Shown: one piece after another, positions 23,558-29,029 of the stretch
Numbering within the stretch: the first letter of the stretch is position 1
How the letters are laid out: every line of letters starts with the position of its first letter
Source of the DNA: Lachnospiraceae bacterium UBA3401
GTDB lineage: Bacteria > Bacillota > Clostridia > Lachnospirales > Lachnospiraceae
Reading direction: 5' to 3'
Assembly (NCBI GenBank): GCA_002358575.1
Contig: DEPD01000022.1
Span: 1-29,029, forward strand
Length of the DNA: 29,029 bases
The notes under the pieces: model-generated
The model's database searches: none
What the model was told of the DNA's origin: nothing
The model's input: the letters and a program-made list of their open reading frames with translations, nothing else
Translations under genes and position numbers: made by a program

Positions 23558-24526
23558 ATGAGCAAAAAATCGAATACTAAGAATTCGGCTATGGCGATGT
23601 CACTTACTGTGAAACCGACAGTAATGATGGGAAAACCGCTGAAACGCCGGATACTGGACAACTGGCAGCTCTATGTAATGCTCCTAGTGCCTGTCGTGCT
23701 AACAGTAATCTATAAGTACATACCAATGTATGGTATTCAGATTGCATTCCGAGATTACAAGGCAAGCCGCGGTATGTGGGGAAGTGAGTGGGTCGGACTG
23801 GAATGGTTTGAGCGATTCTTTACGGCGCCGACGTGCGGACGTATGATTAAGAACACAGTACTGTTGAGTTTTTTCAGCCTATTGTGGAGTTTTCCAATTC
23901 CGATTATCTTGGCGTTGATGCTCAACCAGTTGCGGTTCCAACGTTTTAAGAGATTGACACAGACTGTACTCTACGCACCGCACTTTATTTCAACGATGGT
24001 TATCTGTGGTATGATTCGGATTTTCCTGAGTCCTTCCGGTGGCCTGGTCAACCTGATCGCGGGTACTTCCATTGATTTTCTGACAGAAGCTTCTGCGTTC
24101 CGCACCATTTACATTGCCTCTGGTATCTGGCAGGATGCAGGCTGGGGCGTTATCGTCTATATGGCTACGTTGGCGAATGTGGACACCTCTCTCTACGAGG
24201 CAGCAAAGGTGGACGGTGCTTCAATGTTCCAGAGGATTTTGCATATTGATATTCCAGAATTGACTTCCATTATGGTGTTGAATCTCATTATGAGTGCAGG
24301 CGGTCTTATGAATGTCGGATTTGAGAAAGTGTGGCTGTTGCAAACAGATTTGAACAAGGCGACGAGTGATGTTATTGCAGTATATGTTTACCAGCAAGGT
24401 ATTGAAAACGCCAAGTACAGTTACTCGACAGCAGTGGGACTGTTCAATACAGCAGTGAACATTATTTTGTTGATTGTGGTCAACAAGATTGCCGGCAAGA
24501 TTTCTGAAGACACAAGTTTTGTATAG
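23558..24526 (+). CDS. Sugar ABC transporter permease, LplB type (locus 2)
   Basis: 322-residue CUT1 permease with six predicted helices, paralogous to the gene at 7697. Shared landmarks are NWQLYVMLL, YIPMYGIQIAF, GSEWVGLEWF, IYIASGIWQDAGWG and the EAA loop at about residue 211 (SLYEAAKVDGAS). AAAGGAG precedes the ATG. A 35-residue Lys-rich cytoplasmic lead comes before the first helix. The next permease begins 10 bases after the stop. It heads the locus 2 plus-strand operon behind the operator region, with an unusually long leader. The ATPase must come from elsewhere. Confidence 0.93.
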   Translation: MSKKSNTKNSAMAMSLTVKPTVMMGKPLKRRILDNWQLYVMLLVPVVLTVIYKYIPMYGIQIAFRDYKASRGMWGSEWVGLEWFERFFTAPTCGRMIKNTVLLSFFSLLWSFPIPIILALMLNQLRFQRFKRLTQTVLYAPHFISTMVICGMIRIFLSPSGGLVNLIAGTSIDFLTEASAFRTIYIASGIWQDAGWGVIVYMATLANVDTSLYEAAKVDGASMFQRILHIDIPELTSIMVLNLIMSAGGLMNVGFEKVWLLQTDLNKATSDVIAVYVYQQGIENAKYSYSTAVGLFNTAVNIILLIVVNKIAGKISEDTSFV

Positions 24527-24536
24527 GAGGTGTGAT

Positions 24537-25445
24537 ATGAACGCAAAAACAAAATCCAACAATACAACGGGATTTTCTGAAAAAACGAGTGACATCATTC
24601 TGGTCATCATCTGTGCAGTCGCTTTGTTTATTGTTGCTTATCCGCTGTACTATATACTGATTGCCTCTGTATCAAATCCATATGATGTGTATGCAGGGAA
24701 GACATTTCTGTTTCCAAGTCAATTTACACTGGATGGATATAAGGCGGTATTTGCGGATTCCCGTATTGTGACAGGCTACATAAACAGTATTAAGTACACA
24801 GTTATTGGTACAGTATTTTCCGTGCTGATGTTGTATTTATCAGCTTATCCGCTCAGCGTCAAGGATTTGCCAGGAAGAAAATTTATTAGTATCTTCTTTA
24901 TCTTTACCATGTATTTTGGTGGCGGGCTTGTTCCAACTTATTTAGTAGTAAAGCAGACGGGATTGATGAACAGTATGTGGGCTCTTTTCCTGCCAGGCGG
25001 CGTTGGCGTCGGCAATATGATTATTATGAGAAATTTCTTTGAGAATAGTATTCCAAAGGAAATGATTGAGGCGGCAGGGATTGACGGCGCATCCAAGTGG
25101 ACGACATTTTATAAAATTGTAGTGCCGCTGAGCCGCTCAATTATGGCGGTTATGGTAGTGTTCAGCATGGTAGCATACTGGAATGACTGGTTTACAGCGT
25201 TAATTTATCTGCCAGGTGAGGAGAAGGCTCCACTGCCGTTGATCTTGAGAAATATATTGATTAAAAGTTCCGCAAGTGCAAGTCAGGCGAGCACAATATC
25301 AGGTGGTTATGCAGAATTGAATAAATTGACAGAGATGATTAAATTTTCATCTATTATTGTAGCAGCGGCGCCAATGTTGGTTATTTATCCGTTTGTACAG
25401 AAGTACTTTGAAAAAGGATTTATGGCAGGTGCAGTGAAAGGTTAA
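24537..25445 (+). CDS. Sugar ABC transporter permease, LplC type (locus 2)
   Basis: 302-residue second permease. Landmarks are FIFTMYFGGGLVPTYLVV, the EAA loop at about residue 175 (EMIEAAGIDGAS) and the ending YPFVQKYFEKGFMAGAVKG of the LplC/YtcP subfamily. I take the ATG at 24537, six bases after AGGAGG; the open frame extends 21 codons further upstream into the first permease gene, but without a site. It pairs with the preceding permease and the binding protein that follows after 35 bases. Confidence 0.93.
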   Translation: MNAKTKSNNTTGFSEKTSDIILVIICAVALFIVAYPLYYILIASVSNPYDVYAGKTFLFPSQFTLDGYKAVFADSRIVTGYINSIKYTVIGTVFSVLMLYLSAYPLSVKDLPGRKFISIFFIFTMYFGGGLVPTYLVVKQTGLMNSMWALFLPGGVGVGNMIIMRNFFENSIPKEMIEAAGIDGASKWTTFYKIVVPLSRSIMAVMVVFSMVAYWNDWFTALIYLPGEEKAPLPLILRNILIKSSASASQASTISGGYAELNKLTEMIKFSSIIVAAAPMLVIYPFVQKYFEKGFMAGAVKG

Positions 25446-25480
25446 CAGGAGAATTAATTATAGAAAGGAAGGAAAATGTT

Positions 25481-27160
25481 ATGAAAAAGACAGGGTTATG
25501 GAAAAAGGCGGTTTCTGGTACTCTTGCGACAGGGCTTGTGGTTTCGATGACTGCATGTGGTGGAGGAAAGACTGCAAGTACAGTAGAGCCTGGAACGGCG
25601 AGCAATGATGCTTCCCAGACAGAATTTACAATTATGGGCGGTATGAGTGCGCTGAGTAAAGGGTATGAGAACAATGAGGTTTTAAACCAGATGCAGACGG
25701 ATGCCGGAGTTAAGATTGAGTGGAATTGCATGAGTGATTCCCTTGCGGAACAGGTCAATATCAAGATTGCGGGTGATGACCTTCCAGATGCATTTATGGG
25801 TGTTGGATTTAATAACTATGATTTGACCAATTACGGAGAAGACGGTGTGTTTATTGACCTCACGCCATACCTGACAGAGGAGTACATGCCGAATCTAAGT
25901 AAGATTCTTGAAGAAAACCCTAATATAAAGAGTGCTATCACAATGAATAACGGCGGTATCTACGGACTTCCTGCCGGAGAGCAGATGGGCACGGCTGGTA
26001 TTGGTGCAGACAAGGATTACAGCATCTATACAATTCCTCAGTTCTCTATGATTAACAAGGCATGGTTGGATGATCTAGGGCTGGAAGTACCAACTACTTT
26101 AGATGAGCTGCACGACGCGCTAAAGGCATTCAAAGATAATGATATGAGTGCAAAATATTATGGAAATGATGCAGGAAGCACAATTCCTATGAGTACAGGT
26201 TTTGACCAGTGGTGTTGGGGACAGAATATCTTTTATGCAGGTTTTGGCTTTACCGACTGGCCGAATGATGTCTGCAATGATTTGGTTCTGCGTGATGATG
26301 GCAAAGTTGATTTTGTCTGCGCAACTGATCAATACCGGGATGCGCTTACCTATTTTCATGACTGGTATGCAGAAGGATTGATGGATATTGAAATGTTCAG
26401 TCAGTCCGATACACAGCTTATCTCAAAATGTTCACAGGGATATGTCGGCGTTGCGACATGGTGGTACATAGAGGAAGTGATGGGTGAGTATGCAAAAGAT
26501 TATGTATTCCTTCCGATTCTCGACGGACCTGACGGGACGCACAACGTTACTGTACGTACTGGCGGAGGTATTAACAGCGGAAATTTAAATATTACAAAAG
26601 ATTGTAAGAGTCCGGCGAACTTGTTGAAGTTCTTTGACAAGTGGTATGATCCTGAGATTGTAATGCAGCTTCAATATGGTCCAATTGACACTTATTTTAC
26701 TCAGAAAGACGACAATGGAGTATGGTTGAGTATCACAGATGCTGAGGCACAAGAAAAATTTGGAAAGAGTGCAGGCGAGCTGAAAGGTGAGTATGAAGTA
26801 TACGGTCCAAAGCTGATTTTAAGCGATTATTACAATACAACATTCAAGATGGAAGACCGCGCAATTGAGCGTCTGACAGACTTAAATGATTTCTGGATGC
26901 CATATGTTGACAGTGCTGTGACATATCCTGTAGACTGTGTATTTACCAAGGAAGAGCTGGATACTATCGACAGATATAAGGCAGATTTTGAAAGTACTGT
27001 TTCTGAGCAGGAAGGTCTGTGGATTAAGGAAGGCGGTCCGACAGACGAAGCGTGGGAGAGCTATCTCTCAACATTGAAAGACAACTGTGGCATGGAAAAA
27101 CTGCGAGAAGTTTACCAGGCAGCATATGACCGCTATGCGGCAGCAGCGAAAACAGAATAA
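25481..27160 (+). CDS. Extracellular solute-binding lipoprotein, LplA type (locus 2)
   Basis: 559-residue substrate-binding subunit with lipoprotein signal WKKAVSGTLATGLVVSMTAC (lipid-bearing Cys26, then GGG). The mature protein has the pattern of large LplA-like binding proteins (VKIEWNCM early, YDPEIVMQLQYGP late). Compared with the locus 1 binding protein the length is nearly equal but the sequence is quite different, including the region before the C-terminal third, so the two probably favour different fructan products. There is a good AAAGGAAGG site. Only 71 bases without a strong hairpin separate it from the GH32 gene. Confidence 0.92.
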   Translation: MKKTGLWKKAVSGTLATGLVVSMTACGGGKTASTVEPGTASNDASQTEFTIMGGMSALSKGYENNEVLNQMQTDAGVKIEWNCMSDSLAEQVNIKIAGDDLPDAFMGVGFNNYDLTNYGEDGVFIDLTPYLTEEYMPNLSKILEENPNIKSAITMNNGGIYGLPAGEQMGTAGIGADKDYSIYTIPQFSMINKAWLDDLGLEVPTTLDELHDALKAFKDNDMSAKYYGNDAGSTIPMSTGFDQWCWGQNIFYAGFGFTDWPNDVCNDLVLRDDGKVDFVCATDQYRDALTYFHDWYAEGLMDIEMFSQSDTQLISKCSQGYVGVATWWYIEEVMGEYAKDYVFLPILDGPDGTHNVTVRTGGGINSGNLNITKDCKSPANLLKFFDKWYDPEIVMQLQYGPIDTYFTQKDDNGVWLSITDAEAQEKFGKSAGELKGEYEVYGPKLILSDYYNTTFKMEDRAIERLTDLNDFWMPYVDSAVTYPVDCVFTKEELDTIDRYKADFESTVSEQEGLWIKEGGPTDEAWESYLSTLKDNCGMEKLREVYQAAYDRYAAAAKTE

Positions 27161-27231
27161 AAATGTAAGAAATAAAATTGCTAGAGCTGATGGTCAATTT
27201 ACAGGCTGTTGGCAGAATGGAGGTTTTTAAT

Positions 27232-28719
27232 ATGATAAGTCACATTTTGCGGGAGGCACGAAAATATGAGGAGACAGTGGAAAAGCAGATAGCCAAGGAG
27301 GTACGTCCAGACTTTCATCTGTCCGCGCGTGTGGGGTGGATGAACGATCCCAATGGATTTTCGTACTATGACGGGAAATACCATATGTTTTACCAATATC
27401 ACCCATATGATTGCCATTGGGGACCAATGCACTGGGGACATGCGATAAGCACAGATATGTTGCACTGGGAGCATCTTCCGGCAGCGTTGGCTCCCGATGA
27501 GCTTTGTGATATGGATGGATGCTTTTCAGGGAGTGCTGTCACCCTTCCCGATGGCAGACAGCTACTGATGTATACTGGTGTAGTAAAAGAACGCCAGCGC
27601 GGAAGGGAAGCGCGGGAGTTGCAGACGCAGTGTCTTGCTGTGGGAGATGGCATTGACTACGAGAAGTATGAAAAAAATCCTGTGTTAGACAAAAAGGATT
27701 TGCCGGAGGGCAGCAGTAGATATGATTTTCGGGACCCCAAAATGTGGCAGAAAGAGGATGGTACATATTGTTGTGTGATTGGTAGTCGGCCAGCAGACGG
27801 AAGTGGGCAGATTTTATTGTATACGAGTCCTGATGGATTTCAGTGGAAATTTAAAAGCGTGCTGGTTTCAAACAATAATCGGTTTGGAAAAATGTGGGAG
27901 TGCCCGGATTTCTTTCAACTAGACGGCAAGTGGGTGCTGCTCACAAGTCCGCAGGATATGCTGCCGCAAAGCTTTGAGTACCACAATGGAAATGGGACAC
28001 TCTGTCTAATTGGTGCGTTCGATGAAGAGATTGGTAAATTTCAAGAGGAGCATGACCAATCTATTGATTATGGTATTGATTTTTATGCACCGCAGACAGT
28101 GCTCACGCCAGATGGACGTCGTGTTATGATTGGATGGATGCAGAATTGGGACACCTGCCAGCAGCGGACGACAGATGTATTATGGTTTGGGCAGATGAGC
28201 CTGCCCCGCGAATTGTCTATTAAAAACGGCAGATTGTACCAGACGCCACTGCGCGAATTGGAGGCGTTTCGTAAGAATAAAGTGGCTTATCAGAATGTTA
28301 CTTTTTCAGATGTGATAGAGCTGGAAGGAATCCGTGGGCGCAGGGTTGATATTGAACTGGCAATTCGCCCTGGAGAGGAACAGAATCTATACCATAAATT
28401 TGCGCTTCGCTTTGCACAGAATGAGAAGTACCAGACTTCATTGAGTTTTCGTCCGAGAGAATCCATATTGAAAGTGGACAGAAAGCATTCTGGTTCGAGA
28501 AGGGCGATTATCCACCAGCGGCGCAGCAAGGTAAACAGTGTAAACGGGGAGTTGAAACTAAGGATTATATTAGATCGATTCAGCGTTGAGGTGTTTGTCA
28601 ATGACGGAGAACAGGTTTTGAGTGCCATTTTGTATACAGGGCAATCGGCAGATGGAATCTCCTTCTTTGCGGATGGTACGGTGAATATGGATATCGTGAA
28701 ATACGATTTGATTGTGTGA
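27232..28719 (+). CDS. Cytoplasmic GH32 beta-fructosidase (locus 2)
   Basis: 495-residue paralogue of the locus 1 enzyme, with catalytic residues at identical positions: WMNDPNG (Asp39), FRDP (Asp168) and WECPDF (Glu223). There is no signal peptide. The ATG at 27232 follows GGAGG by eight bases and gives the same N-terminus as the paralogue (HILREARKYEE against QTLREARKYEE); the 18-codon open extension upstream is not supported. Sequence conservation with the locus 1 copy is high over the whole length, including the C-terminal beta-sandwich (ILDRFSVEVFVNDGEQ), much higher than between the two binding proteins. It should hydrolyse imported fructooligosaccharides; the fructose would need the kinase from locus 1. 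Confidence 0.93.
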   Translation: MISHILREARKYEETVEKQIAKEVRPDFHLSARVGWMNDPNGFSYYDGKYHMFYQYHPYDCHWGPMHWGHAISTDMLHWEHLPAALAPDELCDMDGCFSGSAVTLPDGRQLLMYTGVVKERQRGREARELQTQCLAVGDGIDYEKYEKNPVLDKKDLPEGSSRYDFRDPKMWQKEDGTYCCVIGSRPADGSGQILLYTSPDGFQWKFKSVLVSNNNRFGKMWECPDFFQLDGKWVLLTSPQDMLPQSFEYHNGNGTLCLIGAFDEEIGKFQEEHDQSIDYGIDFYAPQTVLTPDGRRVMIGWMQNWDTCQQRTTDVLWFGQMSLPRELSIKNGRLYQTPLRELEAFRKNKVAYQNVTFSDVIELEGIRGRRVDIELAIRPGEEQNLYHKFALRFAQNEKYQTSLSFRPRESILKVDRKHSGSRRAIIHQRRSKVNSVNGELKLRIILDRFSVEVFVNDGEQVLSAILYTGQSADGISFFADGTVNMDIVKYDLIV

Positions 28720-28740
28720 TTGTGAAAGGAAGCGAGTGAT

Positions 28741-29029
28741 TTGAATTTCAGGAATATCCGCAAAAAGCGGGGGATTTATTTGGCGGCTGTCATTTCTGTA
28801 ATTGCTGTTCTATGTGTTGGCTGTAAGGATTCAGGCAGCAATGCAGACAGTCCGATACTTCATCTTGCCTTTGATGAAAAGGGTGGCACAATGGTTGCGG
28901 ACAGTGCTGGAAAAGTACAGGATGCCGAGGTGCATTATCTCTATAGTAATGCGGCATACATGGAAAATAAAGATCCCGGATGGCGAGAGAGTGGTGTGGA
29001 GGGCGGTTCCCCATATGCACTAACTTACT
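28741..29029 (+). CDS. Surface lipoprotein, probable fructanase, cut by window end
   Basis: Partial gene starting with TTG, ten bases after AAGGA, 21 bases behind the GH32 stop. The 96 codons visible begin with a basic lead and a lipoprotein signal (GIYLAAVISVIAVLCVGC, lipid-bearing Cys28), followed by LHLAFDEKGGTMVADSAGK. That segment is typical of LamG/concanavalin-A-like domains, which in this setting often precede a GH32 domain. The catalytic part lies outside the window, so a fructan-degrading role is inference from position: it matches the place of the GH32-like lipoprotein in locus 1. Confidence 0.7.
   Translation, partial: MNFRNIRKKRGIYLAAVISVIAVLCVGCKDSGSNADSPILHLAFDEKGGTMVADSAGKVQDAEVHYLYSNAAYMENKDPGWRESGVEGGSPYALTY

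Noticed and set aside
1..29029. tRNA, rRNA or CRISPR arrays
   Set aside because: No cloverleaf-like segments, rRNA motifs or regularly spaced direct repeats were seen on reading the sequence; the octamers at 19214-19368 are too short and irregular for CRISPR.

Overview
The window reads as chromosomal DNA of an anaerobic, low-GC gut Firmicute, most likely Lachnospiraceae (Clostridia). This is inferred from the anaerobic ribonucleotide reductase activase, the LplA/LplB/LplC-type sugar ABC transporters with YesL, the AGGAGG ribosome binding sites, and debris resembling Tn1549-type conjugative elements. No rRNA, tRNA or CRISPR array is visible.

Layout. (1) 1-2709: core genes nrdG, dut and eno on the + strand, closed by a strong hairpin; the enolase carries an unusual internal insertion. 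(2) 2710-3707: AT-rich spacer, a second long hairpin, and a Uma2-type nuclease gene broken at a run of six A. (3) 3755-15470: fructan locus 1. A minus-strand operon (LacI regulator, YesL, a one-TM protein, second LacI regulator) diverges from a plus-strand operon (two permeases, substrate-binding lipoprotein, cytoplasmic GH32 fructosidase, fructokinase, GH32-like lipoprotein). (4) 15489-21201: accessory or scar region. It holds an acetyltransferase pseudogene split by a 171-bp MITE-like element, a membrane XRE regulator, an ICE-type XRE regulator, a beheaded radical SAM/SPASM maturase, a DUF6061-like gene, an AraC/GyrI-like regulator with an odd repeat-rich leader, and the stump of a vapE module with two tiny genes. 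(5) 21223-29029: fructan locus 2. A LacI regulator plus lipoprotein (minus) diverges from two permeases, a binding lipoprotein, a cytoplasmic GH32 and the start of another surface lipoprotein, cut by the window edge.

How it works together (inference from families and layout): surface lipoproteins cut fructan or oligofructose, binding lipoproteins and permeases import the products (the ATPase is not encoded here, as is usual for this transporter class), cytoplasmic GH32 enzymes release fructose, and the fructokinase makes fructose-6-phosphate. No PTS component is present, so the GH32 enzymes probably act on unphosphorylated substrate. Locus 2 has a 15-bp operator-like sequence repeated 150 bp apart; locus 1 has a different palindrome. 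The distal LacI of locus 1 is a close paralogue of the locus 2 LacI with a nearly identical DNA-binding helix, which suggests cross-talk between the two loci.
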